Counted from the first letter of the stretch, positions 23,922-33,043 are shown. The stretch is 64,000 bases of DNA from Streptomyces sp. TBY4 (GCF_024213195.1 NZ_JANAVF010000008.1:277947-341946); one strand, 5' to 3'. Made by a program: numbers and translations. Notes: a model not told the origin generated them from the sequence alone.

Positions 23922-24710
23922 GTGGCAGATCCCGCGGACCGCGCACCCGCACCGGGCTACGAGGAACGGCCGTCCCGGACCGTCCCCGGAGCGGTGCTCT
24001 GGCGGGCCGCCGGGGCCGGCGGCGGCGTGGTGCTGCCCGACGGGTGCATGGACCTGCTGTGGGTGGAGGGGCGGCTCCTGGTGGCCGGACCCGACACCGC
24101 CGCGCACCCCGCCGGAGAGGTCCCGGGCTCCGGCTTCGCCGGGATCCGGCTGGCCCCCGGCACCGCGCCCGCGCTGCTCGGCGTACCGGCCCGCGTGCTG
24201 CGCGACCGCCGGGTCGAGCTGGCCGACCTCTGGCCCGCCGCCGAGGTACGGCGCCTCACCGCGCGCGTGGACTCGTACGGGGATCCCCGCGCGGGACTGG
24301 AGGAGCTGGCCCGGCTCCGCACGGCCGAGAGCGGCCCCCCGGACCCGCTCGTCACGGAGGTGACGGCCCGGCTGCGCGCCGGGCAGGGCGTGGCCGCCGT
24401 GGCCGGGGCCGTCGGCCTCGGGGAGCGGCAGCTGCACCGGCGCTCGCTCGACGCCTTCGGCTACGGGCCCCGGACCCTCGGGCGGATCCTGCGCCTCCAG
24501 CGGGCCCTCGCGCTGACCCGGCGCGGGCTGCCGCAGGCGGCGGTGGCCGCGGCGGCGGGCTATGCCGACCAGGCCCACTGGACCCGCGAGGCGCGGGCCC
24601 TGGCCGGGACCACGCCGGGGGCCTACGCGGCGGGGTCGGCCGGATCGGCCGGATCGGCTGCCGCGAAGAGGGAGATCCCGGAGCCGTCCGGGTCCAGGAC
24701 GACGGCGTAG
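23922..24710 (+). CDS. AraC-like regulator with DUF6597-type N-terminus
   Basis: A 262-aa regulator. The N-terminal part (VVLPDGCMDLLWVEGRLLVAGPDT) is the small-molecule-binding DUF6597-type domain often found before AraC HTH domains; the C-terminal part has VAAVAGAVGLGERQLHRR and the second helix pair PQAAVAAAAGYADQAHWTREARALAG. GTG 23922 lies seven bases after TAGCCT, fitting a leaderless transcript; GTG 23916 is also possible. The last ~30 residues (AGSAGSAGSAA and beyond) are low complexity and overlap the convergent VOC gene by 88 bp. Confidence 0.82.
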   Translation: MADPADRAPAPGYEERPSRTVPGAVLWRAAGAGGGVVLPDGCMDLLWVEGRLLVAGPDTAAHPAGEVPGSGFAGIRLAPGTAPALLGVPARVLRDRRVELADLWPAAEVRRLTARVDSYGDPRAGLEELARLRTAESGPPDPLVTEVTARLRAGQGVAAVAGAVGLGERQLHRRSLDAFGYGPRTLGRILRLQRALALTRRGLPQAAVAAAAGYADQAHWTREARALAGTTPGAYAAGSAGSAGSAAAKREIPEPSGSRTTA

Positions 24711-25042
24711 CGCTGCCCCCAGAAGGCGTCCCAGGGCTTCAGGTGGCCGGTGTGCCCGGCCCCGGTCAGCTCCGCGTACAGCGCGTCCACCTCGGCGGGG
24801 GAGTCGCAGAGGAACGCGAGCCCCACCCGGCCGTCGCTCGTGGGGCGGGTCCAGGAGGGGTCGAAGGAGCGGACGACCTCCTCCGTGTCCCAGCCGATCC
24901 GCTGCCCGCCCGGCAGGACGGCCTCGACGTGCGGCTGGGAATCGGCCTCGGCGGGCACGTCGATGCCGAGGCGGCGGTAGAAGGCGAGCGATGCGGGCAT
25001 GTCGGAGACGATGATGCCGATCATGTCGAGTCGGGGAGTCAT
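24623..25042 (-). CDS. VOC (glyoxalase/bleomycin resistance) family protein
   Basis: A 139-aa protein with two beta-alpha-beta-beta-beta modules, starting with MIGIIVSDMPASLAFYRRLG and ending with AVVLDPDGSGISLF, the usual metal-ligand strand region. The activity (lyase, dioxygenase or binding protein) cannot be told. Its 3' end overlaps the convergent AraC gene by 88 bp and encodes DPADPADPAA, a repeat that faces the Gly-Ser-Ala repeat on the other strand. It lies 73 bp after the TetR-type gene on the same strand and may be its target or operon partner. Confidence 0.85.
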   Translation of the reverse strand: MTPRLDMIGIIVSDMPASLAFYRRLGIDVPAEADSQPHVEAVLPGGQRIGWDTEEVVRSFDPSWTRPTSDGRVGLAFLCDSPAEVDALYAELTGAGHTGHLKPWDAFWGQRYAVVLDPDGSGISLFAAADPADPADPAA

Positions 25043-25115
25043 GAACTCACCCTAGGCAGGCCCGCCCCGGCCGGTCTTGAACGAATCGGACACGGGCGGG
25101 TGCCCGGTCACCCCG

Positions 25116-25940
25116 TCACTCGGAGGATTCCTCCTGCGGCAGGTGCCGGTAGACCGTGGCCCGGGAGACCCCGAGGGCGGCGGCGATCGCGGTGGCCCCG
25201 CTGCCCGCCGCGTGCATCCGGCGGGCGGCCTCGATCATGGCCGGGCTCATGGCCACGGGCCGCCCGCGCCGGCCGCCGGGCACGGGCCGGGCGGGGCCGC
25301 CGGGTCCCTGCTGCCCGTCGGGCCCGTCGAGCAGGCGGCGTACGCCGTCCAGCACGGCCTCGCGCAGGGCCGGTACGGGGGCGTCGGCGAAGAGCACCAC
25401 CGGGTCGGAGAGCATCGCGACGGCCTGGGCGGCCCGGACCCGCTCCGCGAACCCGGGATTCGCCCCCGCGACCAGGAAGTTGGCCCGGAGCAGGGCGTCG
25501 CGCAGCTGGGCGAAGACCGGGCCCGGGGTGGCCTGGGCTGTGTCCTGGAGGTACTGGAGGTTGAGGCGGAGCAGGTGGCGGTGGGCCAGCCAGACGTCGA
25601 GCACCCCCTCGATGGCCGCCCACCGGGCCCGGTCGGAGGCGCCGGGTCCGTCCGGGGCACCGGGGCCGTCGGAGGCGCCGGCCGCCGCGGCGCGGGCCAG
25701 GGCGGCCGCCAGATCGCGGAGCACCGGCTCGACGAGGGCGCCGAGGATGTCGGCCTTGCCGGGGAAGTGGTAGAGCACCGCCGGCTTGGAGACGCCCACC
25801 CGTTCGGCGATCTCCCGCAGCGAGGTCTCGTGGAATCCGTGGACCCCGAACAGCTCCGTGGAGACCCGCAGGATCCGCCGCCGGGTATCGGGCGCCGTCT
25901 CGTAAATCGTCTCAGAATGGGCGGTTCCGCTTCTCTCCAT
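25116..25940 (-). CDS. TetR family regulator with a second C-terminal resolvase-like HTH
   Basis: A 274-aa protein. Residues ~15-65 are a TetR HTH (LREIAERVGVSKPAVLYHFPGKADIL) and the middle is a TetR C-terminal domain interrupted by a Gly/Pro/Asp repeat. The last ~45 residues (GRRGRPVAMSPAMIEAARRM, then ATAIAAALGVSRATVYRHL) are the HTH of the Hin/resolvase type. Two DNA-binding heads in one chain is unusual. Upstream, TAAGCT seven bases before the ATG suggests a leaderless transcript. ATG 25940 is the best start; longer frames run into noncoding DNA. Confidence 0.85.
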   Translation of the reverse strand: MERSGTAHSETIYETAPDTRRRILRVSTELFGVHGFHETSLREIAERVGVSKPAVLYHFPGKADILGALVEPVLRDLAAALARAAAAGASDGPGAPDGPGASDRARWAAIEGVLDVWLAHRHLLRLNLQYLQDTAQATPGPVFAQLRDALLRANFLVAGANPGFAERVRAAQAVAMLSDPVVLFADAPVPALREAVLDGVRRLLDGPDGQQGPGGPARPVPGGRRGRPVAMSPAMIEAARRMHAAGSGATAIAAALGVSRATVYRHLPQEESSE

Positions 25941-26290
25941 GCGGAACAGCTTAGTCTTGCCAACCGACTTGACCGGCGATTTATTCGGTCCGTCCTGACC
26001 GGCGGTAAGTTCGAACGCCCGCATCGAGCCCGCCCGTAAAAGAAGTGGCGCGGCCCTGAGGGCGCTTGTTACGGTGGGGACGTCCCGCCGACCGGTGCGG
26101 GACCGCACAACAGGTACGTCAGTACGTATGCAGACCCGGAGGTGAGTTCATTGATGACTGTCATGGCGCAGGGCGTTGCCCGCACTCAGAAGACCATCAA
26201 TGTCACTTCTGTGGTCTCCGGCTGACCTCTCACCTCTCCCGCGCCCGGTAGCGGCGCGCACCGCCGGGGCCACCCTGTGAAGGGTTTCCC
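25941..26290. other. Intergenic region between the TetR-HTH gene and rsgA
   Basis: A 350-bp divergent promoter region. It holds a small ORF (26154-26225) with a good ribosome binding site and an inverted run GACGTCCCGCC / GGTGCGGGAC just upstream of it. The rsgA promoter is expected in the A/T-richer stretch around 26060-26130. No RNA gene is recognised. Confidence 0.4.
26154..26225 (+). CDS. Possible 23-aa small ORF upstream of rsgA
   Basis: A short frame starting MTVMAQGVARTQKT and ending VTSVVSG. GGAGG at 26138-26142 is eleven bases before the ATG; an in-frame GTG at 26142 is an alternative start. The codon choice is less G/C-biased than in the neighbouring genes (for example ACT, GTT, AAT, TCT), which argues for a selected peptide or RNA structure rather than random frame. 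It may be a uORF controlling rsgA. Confidence 0.4.
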   Translation: MTVMAQGVARTQKTINVTSVVSG

Positions 26291-27409
26291 TTGTCTCTCC
26301 CCGCTTCTTCCGCTTCCCTCTCCTCCCTTTCCCTTTCCTCCTCCCTGGCCCCCTACGGCTGGGACGAGGCGTGGGCGGCCGAGTTCGCCCCGTACGCGGA
26401 CCAGGGCCTCCTGCCCGGCCGGGTCGTACGGGTCGACCGCGGCCAGTGCGACGTCATGACGGCGGACGGCATCGTCCGCGCCGACACCGCCTTCGTCACC
26501 CCGCACGACCCGCTCCGGGTCATCTGCACCGGCGACTGGGCGGTGCTGGAGGCGCACGGCAACCCGCGCTACGTGAAGGCGTACCTGCCGCGCCGGACCG
26601 CCTTCGTGCGGTCCACCTCCTCCCAGCGGTCCGAGGGGCAGATCCTCGCCGCGAACGTCGACCACGCGATCATCGCGGTGTCGCTGGCGGTCGAACTGGA
26701 CCTCGGCCGCATCGAGCGGTTCCTCGCGCTCGCCTGGGAATCGGGGGCGCAGCCGCTCGTGGTCCTGACCAAGGCGGACCTGGTCCCGGACCCCGTCACC
26801 CTCGGACACCTCGTCGAGGACGTGGAGACCACGGCGCCCGGCGTCCAGGTCCTCACCGTGTCCTCGGTGACCGGGGAGGGCACGGACGTGCTCGCCGCGG
26901 TGGTCGGCGGCGGTACGAGCGTGCTCCTCGGAATCTCCGGCGCGGGCAAGTCCACGCTGGCCAACGCCCTGCTCGGGGCGGAGGTGATGGAGGTCCAGGC
27001 GGCCCGCGAGGTCGACGGCAAGGGCCGCCACACCACCACGACGCGCAACCTGCTCGCGCTGCCGGGCGGCGGCGTGCTGATCGACACCCCCGGGCTGCGG
27101 GGCGTCGGACTCTTCGACGCGGAGGCGGGCGTCGGGCAGGTCTTCTCGGAGATCGAGGAGTACGCGGAACGCTGCCGCTTCCACGACTGCGCGCACGAGG
27201 CGGAGCCGGGGTGCGCGGTGACGGCCGCGCTGGGCTCCGGGGAGCTGTCGGAGCGGCGGCTGGAGAGCTACCGCAAGCTGCTGCGGGAGAACCAGCGGAT
27301 CGTCGCGAAGACGGACGCGCGGCTCCGCGCGGAGATAAAGCGCGACTGGAGGCTCCGCTCGGCGGAGGGCCGCGCGAACTACTCCGCGAAGCGCACGGGC
27401 CGAGCCTGA
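26291..27409 (+). CDS. rsgA: Ribosome small subunit-dependent GTPase A
   Basis: A 372-aa circularly permuted GTPase that acts in late 30S subunit maturation. The G motifs appear in permuted order: G4 TKAD (160-163), then G1 GISGAGKS (214-221), then G3 DTPG (265-268). The C-terminal zinc site is C295, C300, H302, C308. An N-terminal OB-fold region precedes the G domain. It starts at the rare TTG 26291, with GAAGGG seven bases upstream; the first ~18 residues are Ser/Leu-rich. Confidence 0.93.
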   Translation: MSLPASSASLSSLSLSSSLAPYGWDEAWAAEFAPYADQGLLPGRVVRVDRGQCDVMTADGIVRADTAFVTPHDPLRVICTGDWAVLEAHGNPRYVKAYLPRRTAFVRSTSSQRSEGQILAANVDHAIIAVSLAVELDLGRIERFLALAWESGAQPLVVLTKADLVPDPVTLGHLVEDVETTAPGVQVLTVSSVTGEGTDVLAAVVGGGTSVLLGISGAGKSTLANALLGAEVMEVQAAREVDGKGRHTTTTRNLLALPGGGVLIDTPGLRGVGLFDAEAGVGQVFSEIEEYAERCRFHDCAHEAEPGCAVTAALGSGELSERRLESYRKLLRENQRIVAKTDARLRAEIKRDWRLRSAEGRANYSAKRTGRA

Positions 27410-27476
27410 CCGAAGCCCCCGCCCGGGCCCCGCACCCCGACCCGCAGCCGGGCCCTTCCCCCCGCCCCGGGACGGG

Positions 27477-27498
27477 CCCCGCCCGGCCCGGGGCGGGG
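27477..27498. terminator. Hairpin between convergent rsgA and DUF456
   Basis: CCCCGCCC / GGGCGGGG with a 6-base loop, in a 138-bp G/C-rich gap between two converging genes. It is symmetrical and could stop transcription from both sides; there is no T-tract. Confidence 0.4.
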
Positions 27499-27547
27499 GC
27501 GCCGCTGCGGACGGGGCGATGCGGGCCGGGGGCCCCGGGGCCCCCGG

Positions 27548-28039
27548 CTACGCCCACACCAGCGTGCCCACCCAGGCGCCCACCACCAGCAGGCATGCGA
27601 ACAGTTCCACCAGGACGCTCGTGCCCACCGCCCGCATCACCGCCCGGACCGACGCCCACGCCTCCTCGTGGGCACCCAGGCGGCGGCGTTCGCAGAGGTA
27701 GATGCCGCCCACGAAGCCGGGGACCGTGCCCACCACCGGGAGCAGGACGAAGCCCAGGAGCGCGCCCGTGCCCGCGTACACGACCATCCGGCGGGTGACG
27801 CCGACCCCGCGGAGCTGCCGCGGGGGCAGGAGCCGCTTCACCACCTGCACCACCAGCAGCAGTGCCGTCGCGCCCGCGAGCAGGCCCCAGGCCGTCGGGG
27901 AGCCCTCGTGCAGGGCCCACCACAGGACACCGGCCCAGACGAGGAGGGCGCCGGGGACGCCGGGGACCAGTACCCCGAGCAGACCGAGCACCAGCACCAG
28001 CCCCACCAGCGGCACCTGGGGCAGCTGCGGCAGATCCAT
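27548..28039 (-). CDS. DUF456 family membrane protein
   Basis: A 163-aa hydrophobic protein with about four membrane segments; the family-typical GLLGVLVPGVPGALLVWAGVL and GFVLLPVVGTVPGFVGGIYLCER (glycine-rich segments like those of glycine-zipper proteins) are both seen. The function of DUF456 is unknown. It lies 24 bp downstream of the LuxR-type regulator on the same strand, so the two may be co-transcribed. Confidence 0.87.
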   Translation of the reverse strand: MDLPQLPQVPLVGLVLVLGLLGVLVPGVPGALLVWAGVLWWALHEGSPTAWGLLAGATALLLVVQVVKRLLPPRQLRGVGVTRRMVVYAGTGALLGFVLLPVVGTVPGFVGGIYLCERRRLGAHEEAWASVRAVMRAVGTSVLVELFACLLVVGAWVGTLVWA

Positions 28040-28063
28040 CTGCTCAGCCTGCCTGACCTGGGG

Positions 28064-29089
28064 CTATCGGGCCACCCAGCCCCGTTCGTACGCGTGCCAG
28101 CCGAGCTGGAGCCGGGTCGTGACGCCCGAGAGCTCCATCAGGCCCTTGACCCGCCGCTGCACCGTCCGCAGGCCCAGTTCCAGGTGCTTCGCCACGCTTG
28201 CGTCCGTCATCCCCGCCAGGAGGAGGGTGAGGATCTCCAGGTCCGTGGCGTCGGGCCCGCCGCCGGTCTCCTCCGGCGCCCCGGTGGAGCCCAGCCGCAG
28301 CGGGAGCGACTCCCGCCAGACCGCCTCGAAGAGGCCCATCAGGGACTCCAGCAGCCCCGACGCGTGCACGACCAGCGCCGCCGGCTCCGCGCCGCGGGCC
28401 GTCAGGGGGACCATTGCGAGGGTCCGGTCCGCGATGACGAGTTTGGTCGGCACCGCCGCCGACACCCGGATGTGCTCGCCGCGCGCCAGCGCCGCGGAGG
28501 CCTCGCGGATCCCGCTCGGCTGGGCGAGCACCTCGCGCTCGATGACCACCCGGTACGCGACGCCCCGTACGGCCGCCCGGTCCTCGGCCTCGTTGTCCGT
28601 GCCCGTCACCACCTGCGGCCGGCCGCTGACCAGCGCGAGCACCTCCTCCACCGCGCCGAGCTGGAGCTGGTGGAAGCGGTGGGCCACCGCGCTCGCGCCC
28701 GTCACCACCTCCACCAGGTCGTGCACGGCCGGCTCGGCCGCCTCCGCCCGGTACTCCTCCGCCAGCAGGGCCGCCGCCAGCTCCGCCTGCTCCAGCTCGT
28801 GCCGCTGCTGGGTGAGCAGGGCTCCCAGGGCCACGCCGGGCGGGGCCGCCACCCAGCGGCCGGGGCGGGCCGAGGACTGGGCGGCGAGCCCGTGGCGCTC
28901 CAGGTGCCGCAGGGTCAGCTCGGTCTGCTGCACCGGCAGGGTCAGCCGGTGCGCGAGGTCCGGTATCTCCGCCGCCCCCAGCGCGACCAGCGCGCGGTAA
29001 GCGGACTCCTGTCCTTCGTCGAGACCTATCGCACCCAGCAACTCGTCCACCCAACCCTCTCGGAGCCGTTCCTGGCGGGAAGCGGCCAC
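28064..29089 (-). CDS. LuxR-type HTH regulator with TrmB-like N-terminus
   Basis: A protein of 341 aa (or 328 aa if GTG 29050 is the start; that codon has GAGAGGG upstream and is perhaps better). The N-terminal ~80 residues look like a TrmB-type winged helix (LAHRLTLPVQQTELTLRHLERHGL). The C-terminal ~60 residues are a LuxR-type HTH (DLEILTLLLAGMTDASVAKHL, with RTVQRRVKGLM). This architecture is common in Streptomyces and is often found beside secreted protease genes. Here it is divergent from the subtilisin at 29243, which is the obvious candidate target. Confidence 0.85.
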   Translation of the reverse strand: MAASRQERLREGWVDELLGAIGLDEGQESAYRALVALGAAEIPDLAHRLTLPVQQTELTLRHLERHGLAAQSSARPGRWVAAPPGVALGALLTQQRHELEQAELAAALLAEEYRAEAAEPAVHDLVEVVTGASAVAHRFHQLQLGAVEEVLALVSGRPQVVTGTDNEAEDRAAVRGVAYRVVIEREVLAQPSGIREASAALARGEHIRVSAAVPTKLVIADRTLAMVPLTARGAEPAALVVHASGLLESLMGLFEAVWRESLPLRLGSTGAPEETGGGPDATDLEILTLLLAGMTDASVAKHLELGLRTVQRRVKGLMELSGVTTRLQLGWHAYERGWVAR

Positions 29090-29186
29090 GGCGCAAACCC
29101 GCCGCCGACATCATCGCCGCACCCGGCGCCCCTCTGCCAAGGTGGCGCCACCGCAGCACCAACATCCGCTGGCCAGAAGCCATTTA

Positions 29187-29204
29187 CGCGGCGATTTCGC
29201 CGTG
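29187..29204. promoter_or_regulatory. CGGCGA-TT-TCGCCG palindrome
   Basis: A near-perfect inverted repeat in the 153-bp region between the LuxR-type regulator and the subtilisin gene, 39 bp before the protease start codon. It is a candidate operator for the regulator. Confidence 0.4.
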
Positions 29205-29242
29205 CAATGCAGTAGTTGGCCGGAATTCATCTGGGGAGAGCG

Positions 29243-32200
29243 ATGCGCCCGATATCGCGTACGGCACTGGGAGCGGCCATCGCCGCCGTCCTGGCCGTCA
29301 CGGCCGTGGGCCCGTCCACGGCGCAGCCGAGCGACGGAGCCTCCGGAGCAGGATCCGGAACGTCGAAGAAGGCCCTCACCGGGAGCCAGGAGGCCGCGAA
29401 GCAGCCCACCGGTCCCGTGACGGTGACCCTGGTCACCGGTGACCGGATCCTGGTGTCCACCGACGCGCAGGGGCGTACGGCAGCCACCGCGATGCCCCGC
29501 GAGGACGGCTCGCAGCCGATCGTGCAGACCCGGCAGGCGGGCAAGGACCTCTACGTCTACCCCGAGAGCGCGGTCAAGGCGCTCGCCGCGGGCAAGGCCG
29601 ACGAGGAACTCTTCAACGTCACCGGCCTGATCCGGCAGGGGTACGACGACGCGCACGCCAAGAAGCTCCCGCTGATCGCGGTCTACGAGCGCTCCGCGAG
29701 CCTCGCCCGCAGCGCCCCGCCCGTCCCGCGCGGCGCCGAGCAGTCGCTGGTCCTCGGCTCCATCGGCGGTGTCGCCCTCGCTGCCGACAAGGAGAAGGCC
29801 GCCGACTTCTGGGCCGATGTCACCGGCGCGCACGTCGACCCGCGGGCCCGCTCCACCGCCTCCGCCCCGCTGAAGAAGCTGTGGCTGGACGGCAAGGTCC
29901 AGGCGAACCTGGAGCGTTCCACGAAGCAGGTCGGCGCCACCGCAGCGTGGGCCGCCGGATTCGACGGCACGGGCACCAAGGTCGCCGTCCTCGACACCGG
30001 CACCGACCTCGAACACCCCGACCTCAAGGGCCGGGTCGCCGAGGCGAAGAACTTCACCGACTCGGACACCGCCGGGGACCGCCAGGGCCACGGCACCCAC
30101 ACCATCTCCACCGTGGGCGGCTCCGGCGCCGCGAGCGCCGGCGCGAAGAAGGGCGTCGCCCCCGGAGCCCAGCTGCTCAGCGGCAAGGTCCTCAACGATT
30201 CCGGCTACGGCCTGGACTCCTGGATCATCGCGGGCATGCAGTGGGCCGTCGACAGCAAGGCCGACGTGGTCTCCATGAGCCTGGGCGACCCCTCCCAGCT
30301 CTCCTGCGACGACCCGATGGCCGCGGCCACCGAGGCGCTGGCCCAGAGCAGCGGCACCCTCTTCGTCGTCGCCGCCGGCAACGCAGGCCCCGGCAACAAC
30401 ACCGTCTCCTCGCCCGGTTGCGCGCCCAGCGTGCTGACCGTCGGCGCCGTGGACCGCGCCGACAAGACCGCCTCCTTCTCCAGCCGCGGCCCGGCCGGCC
30501 TGAACCACACCCTCAAGCCCGAGATCTCCGCCCCCGGCGTCGACATCTCCGCCGCCGCGGCGGGCGGCCGCGGGGTGTACGCGTACCAGTCCATGTCGGG
30601 CACCTCGATGGCCACCCCGCACGTCGCGGGCGCCGCCGCCATCGTCAAGCAGCGCCACCCCGACTGGACGGCGCAGCAGATCAAGGCAGCGCTCGTCGGC
30701 TCCGCCAACTCGGCGGTCCCGGGCGACGTACGGGAGACCGGCGGCGGCCGGCTCGACGTCAAGGCCGCCCTCGGCACCACCGTCACCAGCGCCCCCGCAC
30801 TCCAGGGCGGCACCTTCAACTGGCCGCAGGACCGCAGCGACCGCACGTCCGTCGAGGTCCCGTACACCAACACGGGGACCAAGCCCGTCACGCTGAAGCT
30901 CTCCGTCGAGAAGGTCACCGGCAACGACGGCTCCGCCGTCCGCGGCCAGGTCGCCCGCCTGGAGCGGCGTACCGTGACCGTCCCGGCCGGCGCCACCGTC
31001 AAGGTGCCGCTCGCCCTGGACCCCGCCGCGAAGCTGGAGCGCTCCCAGTACGGGGACGTCACCGGCCGCGTCGTCGCCACGGCGGACGGCGGCGTGCACG
31101 TCTCCACCCCCTTCTCCCTCTACGTGGAGCCGGAGACGGTGACGGTGCGCGTCAAGCTCGTCGACCGCGCGGGCAACCCGGCCGGCGGCCCGTCCTCCCT
31201 GGACCTGATCGGCACCGACGACGCCACCGGTGAGCGCCGCTTCAACGAGGGCTCCGTGGACCAGGTGTTCCGGGTCCGCCCGGGCTCGTACTTCCTCTCC
31301 GCCTTCGTCGGCACCCCCGACGCCGGCGCGGAGCCGCAGATGTACGACTCGCTCACCTACCTCGGCCGTCCGCAGACGGAGATCAAGAAGGACACGGTGA
31401 TCGTGCTGGACGCCCGCAAGGCGGCCCGGCTGAGCATCGCCACCGACAAGCCCACCGAGGCGCGCGCCACCACCCTCGCCTTCTCCCGCTCCTGGGGCGA
31501 CGCCTGGCAGCACGCGGGCACCGCGGCCGGCGGCCGCACCATCCGCGGCTTCTACGCCTCGGTCGACGGCCGGGCCACGGAGGGCGACTTCGAGTTCGGC
31601 AGCTACTGGCGGGCGGCCGCGCCGCTGCTCACCGAGCTGAAGGCCGACGGCGGCCCGGTGCTGCACCCGATCACCGCCTCCACCGGCAGCGACAACCTCG
31701 ACGGCACCGGCAGCGCCCCGCTCGTCGACGCGGGCACCGGCACCCCCGAGGAGCTCGCGGCCGTCGCCGCCAAGGGCGCGATCGTCCTGGTCAAGGTGGC
31801 CGACGACGCGCTGTACGGGATCGCGAACGACGCGAAGGCGGCGGGCGCCAAGGCCGTCCTCGCCTACCGCGACGCCCCCGGCCGCTGGCAGGGCTTCACC
31901 GGCTACGCGGGCGGTGCGCTCCCGGCCCTGTCCATCGAGGCGGCCGAGGGCCGGGCCCTGCTGGCCAAGCTGGGCAAGGGCCCGGTCACGCTGCGCTGGA
32001 AGGGCACCGCGAAGAGCCCGTACGTCTACAACCTCGCGCAGATCGAGAAGGGCCAGGTCCACGGAGACCGCACCTACCGGGTGCGCGACCGCGAGCTCGG
32101 CACCGTCGAGTCGGCCTACCAGTCGATGGGCGTCGCCGCCGACTTCGTCGACGTGGTCGGCGCCTACCGCCCGCTCGGCAACGCCGTGTACTTCGGCTCC

Positions 32201-33043
32201 CTCGACACCGTCGCGGCGCCGGGCAAGCGCACCGAGTACTACTCCGCCGGGGACACCTCCTGGGACCACCTGCTCTCCAGCAGCTTCCCGTGGGGCGAGT
32301 TCATGACCGACCAGCACCGTACGTACAAGGCGGGCTCCCAGCGCACCGAGAGCTGGTACGACGGGGTCATCGGCCCGGTCGCGCCGCGCGACACCGCGGG
32401 CAAGGAGCAGCTGGCCGCCGAACGCCAGGGCAACCTGATCGGCTTCGCCTCCGCGATGTGGGGCGACAGCGGCCACTACGCGCAGCAGGGCGGCTTCGGC
32501 GACCTCGGCAACGTCTCGCTCAAGGTCAACGGCGAATCGCTGGGCGACACCGGCTACCCGTTCGGGGCCTTCGAGGTCCCGGCCGAGGAGTCCACGTACG
32601 AACTGACCCAGTACCTGGAGAAGTTCGGCCAGCCGGCCCGCACCTGGCAGCGCTCCTCGGCGATCCAGACCACCTGGACCTTCCGCTCGAAGCTGGACGC
32701 GACGCAGTACTCGCAGGGGCTGCCGGTCATCTTCCCGCGGATCTCCGCCCCGCTGGACGGCATGAAGACGCTGGCCGCGGCCGACGGCCAGAAGATCGGC
32801 CTCGCGGTCAGCGGGCACGCGGGCTACGCGCCGGGCGCGCTGGCGTCGGCGAAGCTGTCGTACTCGTACGACGAGGGCGGCAGCTGGAGCGAGGCGAAGG
32901 TGAGCGAGCGCGGTGGGCAGTGGACCGCGACCGTGGACCACGCCGGAGCGGCGGGCAAGCAGGTCATGCTCAAGGTCGAGCTGACCGACAGGAACGGCGC
33001 CACCGTCACCCAGATGGTCGCGCGGGCGTACGACATTCGGTAA
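29243..33043 (+). CDS. Secreted subtilisin-like serine protease (S8)
   Basis: A 1266-aa exported protease. A signal peptide (ISRTALGAAIAAVLAVTAVG, cleavage near STAQP) is followed by a ~200-residue pro-region, then the S8 domain with the full triad: D251 in VAVLDTGTDLEH, H283 in GHGTH and S455 in GTSMATPHVAG, with the oxyanion N380 in AAGNAGPG. A PA-like insert (GAIVLVKVADDALYG...) follows in the long C-terminal half of about 700 residues, which has beta-sandwich character. No membrane anchor or sortase signal is seen. ATG 29243 has GGGGAG nearby. It is transcribed alone and ends in a strong terminator. Confidence 0.93.
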   Translation: MRPISRTALGAAIAAVLAVTAVGPSTAQPSDGASGAGSGTSKKALTGSQEAAKQPTGPVTVTLVTGDRILVSTDAQGRTAATAMPREDGSQPIVQTRQAGKDLYVYPESAVKALAAGKADEELFNVTGLIRQGYDDAHAKKLPLIAVYERSASLARSAPPVPRGAEQSLVLGSIGGVALAADKEKAADFWADVTGAHVDPRARSTASAPLKKLWLDGKVQANLERSTKQVGATAAWAAGFDGTGTKVAVLDTGTDLEHPDLKGRVAEAKNFTDSDTAGDRQGHGTHTISTVGGSGAASAGAKKGVAPGAQLLSGKVLNDSGYGLDSWIIAGMQWAVDSKADVVSMSLGDPSQLSCDDPMAAATEALAQSSGTLFVVAAGNAGPGNNTVSSPGCAPSVLTVGAVDRADKTASFSSRGPAGLNHTLKPEISAPGVDISAAAAGGRGVYAYQSMSGTSMATPHVAGAAAIVKQRHPDWTAQQIKAALVGSANSAVPGDVRETGGGRLDVKAALGTTVTSAPALQGGTFNWPQDRSDRTSVEVPYTNTGTKPVTLKLSVEKVTGNDGSAVRGQVARLERRTVTVPAGATVKVPLALDPAAKLERSQYGDVTGRVVATADGGVHVSTPFSLYVEPETVTVRVKLVDRAGNPAGGPSSLDLIGTDDATGERRFNEGSVDQVFRVRPGSYFLSAFVGTPDAGAEPQMYDSLTYLGRPQTEIKKDTVIVLDARKAARLSIATDKPTEARATTLAFSRSWGDAWQHAGTAAGGRTIRGFYASVDGRATEGDFEFGSYWRAAAPLLTELKADGGPVLHPITASTGSDNLDGTGSAPLVDAGTGTPEELAAVAAKGAIVLVKVADDALYGIANDAKAAGAKAVLAYRDAPGRWQGFTGYAGGALPALSIEAAEGRALLAKLGKGPVTLRWKGTAKSPYVYNLAQIEKGQVHGDRTYRVRDRELGTVESAYQSMGVAADFVDVVGAYRPLGNAVYFGSLDTVAAPGKRTEYYSAGDTSWDHLLSSSFPWGEFMTDQHRTYKAGSQRTESWYDGVIGPVAPRDTAGKEQLAAERQGNLIGFASAMWGDSGHYAQQGGFGDLGNVSLKVNGESLGDTGYPFGAFEVPAEESTYELTQYLEKFGQPARTWQRSSAIQTTWTFRSKLDATQYSQGLPVIFPRISAPLDGMKTLAAADGQKIGLAVSGHAGYAPGALASAKLSYSYDEGGSWSEAKVSERGGQWTATVDHAGAAGKQVMLKVELTDRNGATVTQMVARAYDIR

